Assembly (NCBI GenBank): GCA_003427395.1
Contig: BFEA01000587.1
Coordinates: 834,399-868,104, forward strand
Direction of reading: 5' to 3'
Origin: Chara braunii
Taxonomy: Eukaryota; Streptophyta; Charophyceae; Charales; Characeae
Length of the DNA stretch: 33,706 nucleotides
Shown: positions 20,561 through 30,735 of the stretch, one piece after another
Layout: every line of letters starts with the position of its first letter
Numbering within the stretch: the first letter of the stretch is position 1
Translations under genes and position numbers: made by a program
The notes under the pieces: model-generated
What the model saw: the letters and a program-made list of their open reading frames with translations, nothing else
Told to the model about the DNA's origin: nothing
Databases searched by the model: none

Positions 20561-21058
20561 TACTGAAGGGACTAGGAGTGTTGTTTGTGGTGTTTGTTTT
20601 GTGTGGTCTCCATGTGGTGTGTAGATGTGAGTGTTGTGGTGTAACGCGTGGTGTATGTGATGCGTCCTAGTCGACCGGCACCGAGTCGCGTTTGGGACCC
20701 CAGCCCCCCAGTGCGTCGATTCGCGTGTGGGTTCGATTTTTGGGCGTTCGACCGCTCGTACCCCCTATGCTACAACGAACGAGAAACGCCCTCGGCTGGA
20801 CCACCTCTGCAATTGCATACGAAAAGCCTTCGCATGTGGTTCAGTAGCTCGGCGGGGATACGCCCACCTAAAGGTTGTTGACAGCTCCCGCAGGTGGAGG
20901 TAAGCGGTGCCTCGTGTGACCCTGTCCTGTCGTAGGGGCTCGCGAGAGGTACGGCTGGCGCACTCGGCCAGAGCGGCAAACGCCCTCCGTGACAAGTCCT
21001 GCAAAATCCTGCGTGACGTGGCCAGGAGGGTCCCCGTGCGGGACCGATGCGCTCGACA
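20561..21058. other. Right end of the insertion, noncoding
   Basis: A GT-rich patch (20578-20660) is followed by GC-rich sequence ending at CGACA. A segment near 20680 resembles the CGAG-CGACCCC words of the hairpin-rich repeat. No gene is supported. Confidence 0.45.
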
Positions 21059-21950
21059 TCGTTGATCCTAGGGACCAATGTGGAACCCGCCGTAAGGGGC
21101 TTCTTAGAACTCCAAGTTGTACAGTCAGGCTATAAAAGAATAGACCTGAACAAATGGATGAAGGCTACGCCTATAACCGCACCCGAGGAACTCTTGATCA
21201 AACAATATGCTGATCCAGATGCTGCGGTCAAGGCTAGACTTAAGCTTTAAGCTTGACAAGCTCAAGCACAACAAGTGGATCGACACCATGCATAGTCTGC
21301 AACAATACATCGGTAAACTTTTTGCTACTCCTGATGTGGAAATGACTGCGCAGTCTTGCTTGGATGTGATTAAAGGTACTGTCCCCTGTACTATAACGCA
21401 TCGCCTGGGGCTCGGACTCATAGCGTATACAAATTGGCTTACCCTAATGAGGGACTTAGTCAAGTTGGAGGCACAAGACCTCCCGGGTGGATCGGGTGGC
21501 AAAAAGGTCACCGGCCGCAAACGGTTTTCAGGCAGCAACCGTTTTTCAGCGCACGATCTACTTGAGGATGACGAGGAGACCTTCGGAGAGGATCCTTCTT
21601 TTGATGGTGATCAAGAGCAAGGCTGCGAGGCCTCTTGCTTTTCGTCAACTCATGAGTCTAAGTATGTAAATAACGAAGAATCCATGAATGCCTTCAAGAA
21701 GACTGCCTTTAAAAGTAAGGGACCGAGGACCACAGTGAAGAACAACACGAACACCATTCTCCTTCCCAAGGGAGCGAAGATTTCACCCAAACCGGAAGAT
21801 TCTGCCACAAAACCATGGGTAGATCTCCGGATAAGTGAAAGTGAGTGGAAACACAGGGTGAAGAAAGGGGTTTGCCTGCATTGCACCAAACCGGGACATT
21901 CGGTCCAACATTGCTTTAGATTGCAACAGGGAAACCAGCAACGGGGGTAG
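21059..21950 (+). pseudogene. gag: Element 2 gag, C-terminal part with zinc knuckle
   Basis: The reading frame resumes with S-L-I-L-G-T-N-V at 21059, in the phase left at 12337. It runs through the capsid region to 21247, where TAAGCTT is duplicated (21241-21247 and 21248-21254). That puts the rest in another frame with a TAA stop in the old one. The second frame continues through a charged linker to a perfect CX2CX4HX4C zinc knuckle (CLHCTKPGHSVQHC, about 21873-21914), the nucleocapsid RNA-binding motif. It stops at TAG near 21948. Confidence 0.85.
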
Positions 21951-22002
21951 AGACATCATCAACACGCTCTACAGATGGAGAGGAGTAAGTGCAGATCCTT
22001 CA

Positions 22003-22962
22003 TTGGATTCTAATCCCACTCAGCAAACCTCTCTTGAGACCCCATCTGATGCTGATTCCAAGGTTGAGAAAGTACACATCCTATACAAGGAGCCTTGGGT
22101 GGAGTCAGAAGAAATTGACTTTCATTCTGTTTTGTCGCGCTGGGCTCACATGAAGCAAGAGCGCGTGCAAGGGAAAACGAAGTTGATCTTCCTCAAACTC
22201 CGCATTAATGGCCGTTACATCCGTGCGTTGGCTGATTGTGGCGGAACCGCTAACTACTTCTCACCGCATGGCATTTGTAAGGCACGCTTGGGAATGAAGC
22301 AAGTGGAACTGCAGAACCCTTGTCGGACCCAAGTTGGCAACCAAGAGGTTGTCACATCTACGCATGCTGTCAAAGGTGTGCGCACTACCTTTGACACAGA
22401 CCGCACAATCACGCATGAGTTGAATTTCTATGTCCTTGATCAGTGCCCCTTCGACGCGGTTATTGGCTTGGGCTGGTTGCAGGCCCAATGCGTAAGAACC
22501 ACGTGGAAGGACTCACAGTTCATGGTCAAAGATGTCATGGGAATCAAGTGTCCAGTCCTCTCGGATGAGCCGCACGAGTCCCAAGTAACTTTTCTCGATG
22601 CAATGCAATTCTGCAAAATGTGGCGCAGGCGCAAAGTTGATGAGCAAATGTATATAGCCTTTGCTAAGCTTGCTCATGTGCCTTCTATATTTGTTGTACA
22701 TAATGATTTTACTTTGCATGTCGTTTCAACCTCTAACGCAACTACTTCTACCTCTACTAAATATACTTCTAGTCCAAACGACTCTGCTTCCAATTCTGTT
22801 GTTTTGGTTGCACTTATGCAATCCGGTATGCTTGCACCTGAAAGCGATGATCCACCTCCGGAAGTCCCATCAGAAATCCGCAACTTCCCAACCGATTTCC
22901 TGAAGTCTTGGTCGAACCGCATGGAGTTCCCATGCGTCCGGTCTGACACAAGATCGAGTTGA
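22003..22962 (+). pseudogene. pol: Element 2 protease segment of pol
   Basis: This is an aspartic-protease-like region. The active-site region reads ALADCGGTANYF (near 22225), with D-C-G in place of the usual D-S-G, and the downstream AVIGLGWLQ (near 22457) matches the family's second hydrophobic-Gly motif. The linker ends NFPTDFLKSW near 22880. Around 22920 the correct continuation moves to another frame, where a TGA at 22941-22943 also interrupts it, so the protease-to-RT link is broken. Confidence 0.75.
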
Positions 22963-23642
22963 TAGAAGGTAGCACTCCTCCAAAAGGTTGTGTCTATCGA
23001 ATGGACTCAGGCGAATTGGAGGAGTTGCGAAGACAGATCGATGACATGATTGGGAAGGGATGGATCAAGCTAAGCGAATCCAAATTCGGTGCACCGGTTC
23101 TGTTTGTCCCGAAGAAAGGAGGCAAACTACGGATGTGTATCGATTACCGCGAACAAAATAGAATAACAAGAAAGAACGTGTATCCTTTGCCACGTATTGA
23201 TAATCTGCTTGATGTTGCAGGTGGGTGCACGATCTTCAGCAAGATCGATCTCAAGTCTTGCTACCACCAGATTGAAGTCGAACTTGCAGACCAACACAAA
23301 ACTGCATTCAAAACCCGCGATGGGTTGTACGAGTTCACCGTCATGCCCTTCGGTATCACGAATGCACCGGCCACCTTTCAAAGTATCATGGACAAGGTGT
23401 TCCGCAATCAGATCAACCGATTTGTTGTTGTGTATTTGGATGACATACTGATCTTCAGCAAGTCGATGGAGGAGCACACGAGACATCTTGAGGAAGTGTT
23501 GCAGATCCTCAAGGATGCGCAACTCCATCTCAACTTGGAGAAATCTGAGTTTGGGAGGGACAGCGTCATCTACCTTGGACATCGGTTGTCTGCTGCAGAC
23601 CTAGAGCCCGAGGCAACCAAAGTTGAGGTCATCCGCAAATAG
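22944..23642 (+). pseudogene. pol: Element 2 reverse transcriptase
   Basis: This is the best preserved domain in the window: the pre-RT STPPKGCVYRM, FGAPVLFVPKKGGKLRMCID, SKIDLKSCYHQI (first Asp), FTVMPFGITNAPATFQ, and the catalytic VVYLDDILIF with YLDD at 23433-23444. It then runs through LNLEKSEFG and YLGHRLS to a TAG at 23640. All motifs are canonical Ty3/gypsy. It is inactive in context because the frames on both sides are broken. Confidence 0.92.
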
Positions 23643-24230
23643 CCTCAACCAGCGAATGTCCGCGAATTGCGTTTTTTTTTGGTCTTGCGTCATACTACCA
23701 TAAGTTTGTACCCAACTTCTCTATCATTGCCTGACCGCTGTCCAGATTGACAAGCAAGAGTGTATCCTACACATGGAATGAGGAATGCACAACAACCTTC
23801 CAAGCATTGAAGGAGGCTTTGGCGAGTCATCCGGTGCTCCGCATTGCAGATCCCAAACTTACATTCGTAGTAACTACGAATGCTAGTTTGTATGAGATTG
23901 GTGCAGTGGTGCAGCAGGATGATGGCGACGGCTTACGTCCGCTCGCAATTCTACAACAAACGTATGCCCAGTCACAAGGTAGCTGCCTCCACTTACATGT
24001 GAGAGTTCTATGCCTTGAGAGAGACGCTAGATCATTGGAAGCACTATCTCTTCGGTCGCCATTTCAAAGTATTATAAGATCACGAGACCTTGAAATGGAT
24101 TCGGACACAGAACAATCCCTCAACTACACTGACCCGCTGGCTGCATGAGATTGTTGTGTATGATTTCGAACTTAAGCACAAGAAAGGTTGTTATAATCGC
24201 ATTGCGGATGCTTTGTCTTCCCACCCTGAG
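23643..24230 (+). pseudogene. pol: Element 2 RNase H
   Basis: After the stop, NVRELRFFLG-like connection sequence (23655-23690) leads to RNase H. FVVTTNASLYEIGAVVQQ near 23870 has Asn where the first catalytic Asp normally sits. A frame change follows near 24000-24090, and the end block NRIADALSSHPEY (near 24195) keeps the conserved Asp. Broken frame and altered active-site residue mark it as nonfunctional. Confidence 0.8.
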
Positions 24231-25028
24231 TACATGACTTGTCTTGTGGGTTCCTATGATCTTCGTAAGAATTTGAAGGAGGAACTCATTGAGCATACTG
24301 CCAAGGACCCAGAACTCAGTCCCATCCTTGAGCAGATTCGGGCTGACCCCAGCAGTCAACCTGATTTCCATGAGTGTAAGGGTTTACTTTTTCGACAATA
24401 CGGGAAGCACGACCGACTGTGTGTACCCAACCATGAGCCGATCCTTACTCACTTCTTGGACTTGGCTCATGGCCGAAGTGGACACTTTGGTTTTGAGAAA
24501 ACATACGAAAGTCTGCTGCAAAAGTTTGTATGGCCTGGAATGAAAGGAATGGCACGAAAGTTTGTGGCTGAGTGTGAAGTCTGTCAACGCATCAAACCGT
24601 CTCATCAAAAACCCTATAGGTTGCTGCATCCTCTTCCTATTCCTGATGGCTCGGGTGGGTCGCTTTCCATCGACTTCACGGACATGGGGAAGAAGAGTAG
24701 GAATGAATATTCGCAAGTAATGGTGATCGTTGACCGCTTTTCAAAATTTCTGAATCTGATTCCATTACCACCTCACGCCCCAACTGACCTTGTGATCAAA
24801 GAGTTTCATAAGTACTTTCTGCAGTGTGGGCCCCCGAAAACTCTCGTGAATGACCGGGCCACTAGGTTCATAAGTGCAGATTGGAAGGACTTCACCCCCC
24901 AGATCTACGACATCAAACTCAAGATGACATCTAGTCGACTTCCCGAAACCAATGGGCTGGCCGAGGAGATCAACCAGACTGTGATCCAACTTCTCCGAGC
25001 TGTAATTGTGCCTGATCAGAACTCTTAG
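24231..25028 (+). pseudogene. pol: Element 2 integrase, zinc-binding and core
   Basis: Frame 24090-25028 holds the HHCC zinc finger (AHGRSGHFGFEKTY, then CEVCQR, 24460-24590) and the catalytic core with SIDFTDM near 24670, VNDRATRF near 24846 and ETNGLAEEIN near 24943 for the D, D and E residues. The core is nearly complete. A TAG at 25026-25028 interrupts it before the conserved LYNNSIHSSTGMT segment, which follows in the same frame. Confidence 0.88.
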
Positions 25029-25825
25029 GATGAGGAGTTGCCGATTGTGCAGGGGTTGTACAACAACTCCATACACTCCTCCACCGGGATGACTTCTAAC
25101 CAGCTGCACCTGGGGTGGAAAATTCGCAATCCTCTATCCTATCTGTTTCCTGAACAGCCACCTAGCCTGACACCTGGCCAACCATGCTACAGCACTAAGT
25201 TTGATCGTTTGCTCAAGTTGTTGTCGCAACTATAGAAAGGCGACGCAGTACCATGATTCAACATGCAAACCAAAAGCGTCAGCCTGACTCTTTCACAGTG
25301 GGAGGTTATGTTTGGGTTAAGATGTCTGAGTTTTCGAAAGAAGAAGCTGTATCACGGAAGTTTCTTCTTCAGTACTACAGTCCGTGGAAGGTGCTGAACC
25401 GAGTAGGAGATGACTCCTTTGGTCCTTGTTACACGATCGACGTGCCTACTCATCTGCGCACGTACCCAGTCTTTCATGCATCGAAGTTGTTTCCATATGA
25501 CCCACCTGAAACTTCTCCGTATCGAGAATCAATGATTCCCCGCGCAATCAATGGCGGTCACGAGGTTGATAGAATTGTCGAGCACAGTGGAAAGGGAAGA
25601 AACAGACAGTACAAAGTCCATTTTCTGTACCACCCGTTGAACAACTTTTACTGGATCGCTAAGAAAGACTTGCTGCAGAGTGCCCCGCGAGTCGTCAACG
25701 CATATGAACGATTGATTAGTTCTGAACAACAGCCTAAATTCACTGCTACCCTCACTCCTACGGAACATACCCGATCTCTCTTTGCTATTTATGCTTATGA
25801 TGCATTATGCAAGGACTCTGATTGA
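25029..25825 (+). pseudogene. pol: Element 2 integrase C-terminus with chromodomain
   Basis: Two open pieces (25038-25235 and 25253-25825) carry the end of the core, a GPY/F-like module (YYSPWKVLNRV near 25373, then GPCYTIDVP) and FHASKLFPY. A chromodomain-like stretch follows at about 25557-25690 (EVDRIVEH ... QYKVHFLYHP ... FYWIAKKDLL), which retains the Trp and the Tyr-rich strand typical of chromovirus integrases. Such domains guide insertion to particular chromatin. A stop at 25233-25235 splits the region. Confidence 0.8.
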
Positions 25826-25853
25826 GTTACTCGCTCGAAGGGACCTCGCTCTT

Positions 25854-25867
25854 GAGGGGGGGGTAAG
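25854..25867 (+). promoter_or_regulatory. Polypurine tract of element 2
   Basis: GAGGGGGGGGTAAG directly precedes a TG-initial sequence (TGTAATGCCCC), as the plus-strand primer does before a 3' LTR. Confidence 0.75.
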
Positions 25868-27400
25868 TGTAATGCCCCGCCATAACACAGACTGAGAACA
25901 CTGCTGATTTCTGAAGTTCTGCCGATGGAATGGATGCCTTGCTGAGATTCCCGCATTCTGCTGTGTTTTCTAAGACTTAGTCTGTATGTGTGTGTGCCTG
26001 TTGACTTGCGTGCCTGTCTGAGTGCTTGTCGGCATGAGTGTGTGTGTGACCCGCAAGGGTACTTGCTTGTTTGGCAGGCCCGTAGGGCCGGTACTTACCT
26101 GTGGTCGTGGCATTGAGGGTTGCAGCAGGGAAAACACTCAAGTAGCGGAGCCAGGGGCCCGCGGTGCTTAAAGCAGCGGAAAAACACTCAAGTAGCAGGT
26201 AGGCCGGTACCGCACCCAGTAGCAGTAGATGTGCCAGGTACTCGAGGCCGAGCAGAAGAAGACAAAGTTGGCATTTTTAGAGGCCCAGTAGCGGTAGGCT
26301 AGGTCTAGGATGCCATAGCACAGACTGAGAACACTGCTGATTTTTGAAGTTCTGCCGATGGAATGGATGCCTTGCTGAGATTCCCGCATTCTGCTGTGTT
26401 TTCTAAGACTTAGTCTGTATGTGTGTGTGTCTGTTGACTTGCGTGCCTGTCTGAGTGCTTGTCGGCATGAGTGTGTGTGTGACCCGCAAGGGTACTTGCT
26501 TGTTTGGCAGGCCGTAGGGCCGGTACTTACCTGTCGGCATTGAGGGTTGCAGCAGGGAAAACACTCAAGTAGCGGAGCCAGGGGCCCGCAGTGCTTAGAG
26601 CAGCGGAAAAACACTCAAGTAGCAGGTAGGCCGGTGCACACCCAGTAGCAGTAGATGTGCCGGGTACTCGAGGCCGAGAAGAAGAAGACAAAGTTCGCAT
26701 TTTTAGAGGCCCAATAGCGGTAGGCTAGGTCTAGGCCGGTACCAGTCCATCCAGTCTGAGTCTAGAGCCTGTGCGGGCAATATCAGAGTCTGCAATGATG
26801 TTTCCCTCCAAGGAGGTACCGGTTGCTTGGGAGGCCGAGCGGCCTGGAAGTCACCGCCCAGGAGGCAAGCAGGCCGCTATATCAAGAGGCCGAGGGAAGA
26901 GCTCGGCCTCATTCTTCAGTGTGTGAGTTGGGCATCACGCTGTTGGAGCGCTGGTTGGAAGAGCGCTGGCTGCTACAGCGCTGCTGGGAGGAAGAAGCCG
27001 GGAGCTTCCACCTTGGCTATGGTGGAGCTCGGCCGGTAGGAGGAGGAGGGAGAAGGGGACCAAGGGGGAGAGTGGCGAGGTACCTACCTGGCTTTGGTGG
27101 GCACCATCTTCATCACCTTGCTGCATTTGGAAGGCCCCCGTTGGGGTAGTGCCGCACCAAGGAAGCTTGGGGAGAGTCAGGCATGGCGGTTCAGTGAGCA
27201 GCGGCATAGCTGCTTGAAGCGGCAGCGACATAGCTGCTTTGGGTTGTCCTTTGGACAGGAGGCTGAGGCCTCAGTAGTCCGCCATAGCCTCGGCCTGCAA
27301 TGACGAGGAAGGAGAAGGGTGACCATGGCTATGGTGGGCCTCATGTTGTGCCTGCAGTAGAAGTAGGATTCAGACAGTGATTCTGGTTCAACCATTCAAC
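25868..27400 (+). repeat. Probable 3' LTR of element 2 (end uncertain)
   Basis: The sequence starts TGTAATGCCCCGCC right after the polypurine tract. It is noncoding and contains a duplication of about 430 bases near its start. The right end is not resolved; a CA near 27398 is a candidate. I found no matching copy upstream of gag. The middle part (26820-27300) is GC-rich with repeated GGCCGAG and AGCGCTG words. Confidence 0.5.
25879..26735. repeat. ~432-bp tandem duplication in the LTR
   Basis: Copy A (25879-26309) and copy B (26312-26735) begin GCCATARCACAGACTGAGAA and end GGCTAGGTCTAGG, and are nearly identical with a few substitutions and short deletions. Each contains a smaller inner repeat, GAAAA(A)CACTCAAGTAGC, twice. 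Confidence 0.92.
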
Positions 27401-28155
27401 GTTATTATTGTTATTTCTTGTTTGAATAAGAGGGGAGGAGATAAGGAGGAGGAGATTGGTTGGCGAGGAAGAAGAGCCTTGTCATTGGTCTATGCTGGAG
27501 TACATCATCTTCTTCTTCTTTCTTACTTCTTCTTCTTCTTCTTCTTTCCCTCTCTCTCCTCTCAAGTTCATTTATTTCTTTTTGCAATTGGACGGCATTG
27601 TACTTTCTGATGTATGAATACTTCGAAATTGGCCAGGATCGTAACATATTGTTTAATTTTTATTTTTTTTCACCCTCATTTCTGTTGGGATATCAAAAAT
27701 GACATCAAGGCAAAAGTTGTTTTTCTTGTTTATAACTACGGCATACTTTTGTTTTCAGATTTTTTAAAAATTTTCCTAAGGAAAAAAACCTTATTTTGTG
27801 CAGGGTCGTATTTTCTATAACCAGAAATAATCCGGAAATTTCATCCGGATCCAAAATTCCGGGTAAAATGGTGTGCTGGGTAAAATAATAGTTTTTTATC
27901 TCTCTGTCTCTTTCGTTTGTAAAATCTAGCTTTCGTCCTCAGCGTTGAGCCCTGGTTTACTCACTCCCTCCCCTCTTCTTGGCTAAAACCCAACTCCTGG
28001 AACTGCTATACAAGATAGACCTGGAAGTCCACCCCCATAATCTCGAAAATCCTTGGCACACCCCTTAAAGCGCGCTTTCACGGGCCTACACTCCACTCCG
28101 ACCGGACAACAACATTGGGCATCAGGCTAGCCTGTCACATACCAGACCTTTCTAA
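27401..28155. other. Noncoding, CTT microsatellite and AT-rich stretch
   Basis: TCTTC repeats at 27508-27550 are followed by T-rich sequence to about 27900. An inverted TCCGGA pair lies near 27830-27860. No gene. Confidence 0.6.
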
Positions 28156-28162
28156 GCCTACC

Positions 28163-28268
28163 ATCTTCACCCGATTCGGCGAATAGAGCTCCCAATCATT
28201 ATAGGTGTATTTGGGGCAACTGTCAGGCCAGATGCAATAATGACCGGGCGTTTTATTCGGGTGAAGGC
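28163..28268. mobile_element. TA-type MITE copy 1
   Basis: This short foldback unit runs from CTTCACCCG (28165) to CGGGTGAAG (28266). The inner right arm ATAATGACCGGGCG matches copies 2 and 3; the left arm is diverged. The internal sequence TATTTGGGGCAACT is shared with the other copies. No coding capacity, so mobilisation would depend on a transposase elsewhere. Confidence 0.8.
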
Positions 28269-28408
28269 AGTAGCCAAGTTGCTGGAAAGCCTACTGGCTC
28301 CCTGCCAAATTCCACTGTTGTCCTTGTTTGCCCTCGAGAAAGACCGAGGGAGGTTATGAAGCCATATCCGTTAGGTCGACCATTTGAACAACAAGGATGT
28401 TTCCCGGC

Positions 28409-28580
28409 CATTTTTCTCTGACACAGCTGCCTGGCCGGATGCACCAATCTGCCATTTTGCTTGGAAAACATCCAGGAAAAACAAGTCGAGCCGTTGTCCT
28501 GTTTTGCCTGGAAGTTTTCCAAGCAAAATGGCAAGCCGGTGCATCCCACCGGACACGGTGCGCATGCAGCCGGTGGGAGA
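28409..28580. mobile_element. Foldback (MITE-like) element
   Basis: Left arm 28434-28475 and right arm 28505-28552 are complementary over about 38 bases with a few mismatches (GCCATTTTGCTTGGAAAAC against its complement). Outer shorter inverted repeats (CCGGCC, CCCACCGG) extend the structure on each side. It has no coding capacity, and target duplications are not clear. Confidence 0.75.
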
Positions 28581-28589
28581 AAAAAGGAA

Positions 28590-29165
28590 ACGTACTAAGT
28601 CTTGTGGTGTAATATGTATTTCTCCATTTCGGTTAAGCCACCAGCTACCTTACGGCTGCACCCACCTGCCGGTCAACCCAGTCTGAGGAGAAGGTTGGGC
28701 CAAACAGGCTGGGGCGCAAGGCAAAACCACAGCAGTTTAGGCAAAAAAAAATGCACACTAGAAACAAGAGGATCGGAAGTACTGGTGGTTTAAACTACCC
28801 ATGGAAATGAACTGAACTGAACTGAAAATCCACAAGCAGCAGGGTAACCTCAGATGTAAGGAAATTTATTTGCAACCATTTGGTACACCCACGAACTCTT
28901 GAAACATAGACCTGAGTTGGAATCCAGATGGAATTAGATGAACGAAATACCTGAATTAACTGGGGCAGGTCAGCTCGGCAGTGATATCTCAAGAGTCAAG
29001 GCCATCGCCGTTTACAAAAGAAAAGAAAGGAGAAAACTGAGGAAAGGAGATAAAGAGAGGGGGAAGAGGAAAAGGAGGAAGGAGGAAGGAGAAAGATTCG
29101 CAACCATGCAGATCCATACTCTTGATGGCTGACAAGCAGTTGGCTCACATTCAAGCTCATCCTAC
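28590..29165. other. Noncoding spacer
   Basis: No gene supported. It includes a short ACTGA repeat at 28808-28826 and a GA-rich patch at 29018-29095 that gives a spurious Lys/Arg-rich frame. Confidence 0.55.
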
Positions 29166-29168
29166 TGC

Positions 29169-29277
29169 TACCATCTTCACCCGAACAGAACGCCCGGTCA
29201 TTCTAGGTGTACTTGGGGCAGCTTTCAGTTCAGCTACAGCGATAACGACCGGGCGTTCTATTCGGGTGAAGACGGTG
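29169..29277. mobile_element. TA-type MITE copy 2
   Basis: Terminal inverted repeats of about 32 bases run TACCATCTTCACCCGAACAG at the left and ATTCGGGTGAAGACGGTGG at the right, with CGCCCGGTCATT/ATAACGACCGGGCG inside. The interior carries the same GTACTTGGGGCAGCT core as copy 1. This is the best preserved of the three. Confidence 0.88.
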
Positions 29278-29500
29278 GTGGAATTTCATCCTCAGGGCCT
29301 GTTGGTGGAATGTCAGTCCCAGAACCTACAAGTGGAATTTCAGCCCCAGGGCCAGATACCGTCTTCACCCGAATAGAACACCTGGTCATAATGGCTGCAT
29401 CAGGACGGAAAGTTGCCCCAAATACGGCTATAATGACCGGGCGTTCTATTCACGTGAAGACGGTTACGGTAGTGGAATTTTAGCCCTAGGGGCGGAGTCC
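29278..29500. repeat. 27-bp minisatellite invaded by a MITE
   Basis: Three units of 27 bases start GTGGAATTTCA/GTGGAATGTCA from about 29279 to 29358. A fourth, GTGGAATTTTAGCCC, appears at about 29472, on the far side of MITE copy 3, so that copy landed in or at the edge of the array. Confidence 0.75.
29357..29466. mobile_element. TA-type MITE copy 3 (reverse orientation)
   Basis: Termini are TACCGTCTTCACCCGAATAG and ATTCACGTGAAGACGGTTA. The interior reads as the reverse complement of the copy 1 and 2 core (GTTGCCCCAAATAC), so it sits in the opposite orientation. Confidence 0.86.
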
Positions 29501-30086
29501 CAGTCACCCAAATTCAATCTTTCAGATCCACAGCCTGTAATCTACAGCCGGAAACAAATCCAATCTTTCCCATATAGAACATAATAGACTCCGACTTGTT
29601 CAATTATGAGCTCACTACAACAGTACTATTCTTCTGTTTTACACACTAAGTCTTGAAGCAAAGTCAGTATAATTTTGTTCTGAGAAGAATTCAGGTTACT
29701 ACTAGGTGGGACCCCACCCCAGGATGTTGCTCCCCCCCCGTAATGAACAAATTGAATAATTTAAGTCATCCCTCAGAAAAGGGTACTATGGCAAATGGCA
29801 AAAGGAAAAGAAGAAGCCAGCAAGCCAGACAGCCGATAAAAGGGCCAAAAAAGGCCACAGTGACTTACGGTGTAGGCAAGCTGGCATTGTCTACAGAGTC
29901 GAGAAGAAGCCGCACTTCTCCTGTTACGGTAACAGCCACAAGTCCCTGCAAAATTTTAATTTCAGACAAAGAAGAACGAAAGAGAGACAACGTTGCAAGA
30001 GATCAGCTTGGAGGGCAAGGTGGATTAATTGGGAGAGGAGATTGAGGGGGAGAGAGAGGAGTGGAGGAGGAAAGTCTCAGTTTGGA
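29467..30086. other. Noncoding spacer
   Basis: No gene supported. A frame at 29653-30045 is Lys/Arg-rich from GA-rich sequence and has no domain. Confidence 0.5.
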
Positions 30087-30154
30087 AAAGGGGGATCTTG
30101 GAGGCTGTGTGGTTAAGTCAAAAGGGGGATCTTGGAGGCTGTGTGGTTAAGTCA
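30087..30154. repeat. Perfect 34-bp tandem duplication
   Basis: Units 30087-30120 and 30121-30154 are identical (AAAGGGGGATCTTGGAGGCT ... TTAAGTCA). A CCATCCAC repeat follows at 30163-30185. Confidence 0.92.
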
Positions 30155-30437
30155 GGTAGACCCATCCACCCATCCACCCATCCAATGCATCCACTTAATG
30201 GGCGATTGCACCCACGAATAAACAGAGGAGCACTCCCCCAACCGCCAACTCAGCTCATGGAACCACACCCAAACACTGGCAAACAGAGAGACGAAAGTCA
30301 TCAAACACACATTGCATGATATGTATAGGCCTCTAGTAGACCTTGACCATGACGTCCTCGAGAAACACAATCTATCTTATTCAATGAACCTGGACAGCAT
30401 GACCTCTGTACAGGATGCCCATCAACATGCATGGCCA

Positions 30438-30605
30438 CTTCGGTATCCACTCCGGAGGATGGTCATCAACACAAGGGGTCCCATGGAACCCCCCCCCAAC
30501 GCCATACCAGGAGCATTACTGCCAAAACCAGGGGGGCGGATATTTGTCCTTCGGTATCCACTCTGAAGGATGTTCGTCAAGCCAAGAGGTCCCATGGAAC
30601 CACTC
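30438..30605. repeat. 111-bp-period direct repeat
   Basis: CTTCGGTATCCACTC occurs at 30438 and 30549. Each copy continues with a GAAGGATG/GAGGATG segment and GGTCCCATGGAACC. Confidence 0.8.
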
Positions 30606-30735
30606 ACGCCTGTCAAGGGATGGGGGAACGACATCAAGGAGTGAAAGGAGACAAGGGAGGACCTGAGAGACAATCCTATCCATTCGCTCATTCATTAATC
30701 AACGAACCTTCGCAACACGGATGCGCTGTGAAACC

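Larger units (their letters stand above)
12338..21058. mobile_element. Large noncoding insertion inside element 2 gag
   Basis: The insert runs from TGTCGG at 12338 to CGACA at 21058, so its ends are TG...CA with a 5-base inverted repeat, the usual look of LTR-element termini. Flanks are TCAT (12334-12337) and TCGT (21059-21062), a possible 4-base target duplication with one change. Gag codon phase is restored across it. No gag or pol is visible inside. It may be a large non-autonomous retroelement or several nested insertions; I did not identify two matching LTRs. Confidence 0.6.
11893..25825 (+). mobile_element. Element 2: Ty3/gypsy chromovirus split by an 8.7-kb insert
   Basis: The gag N-terminal half at 11893-12337 ends in mid-protein. 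Its continuation begins at 21059 in matching codon phase, followed by zinc knuckle, protease, RT, RNase H, integrase and a chromodomain-like C terminus. Domain order gives Ty3/gypsy, and the chromodomain places it with chromoviruses. The coding part is broken by a 7-base duplication in gag, a frameshift before RT, and in-frame stops in pol (23640, 25026). I could not find a 5' LTR matching the sequence downstream of pol. Confidence 0.8.

Noticed and set aside
12338-21058. Helitron insertion
   Set aside because: The ends do not show TC at the 5' end with an A^T target site, nor a CTRR 3' end with adjacent hairpin.
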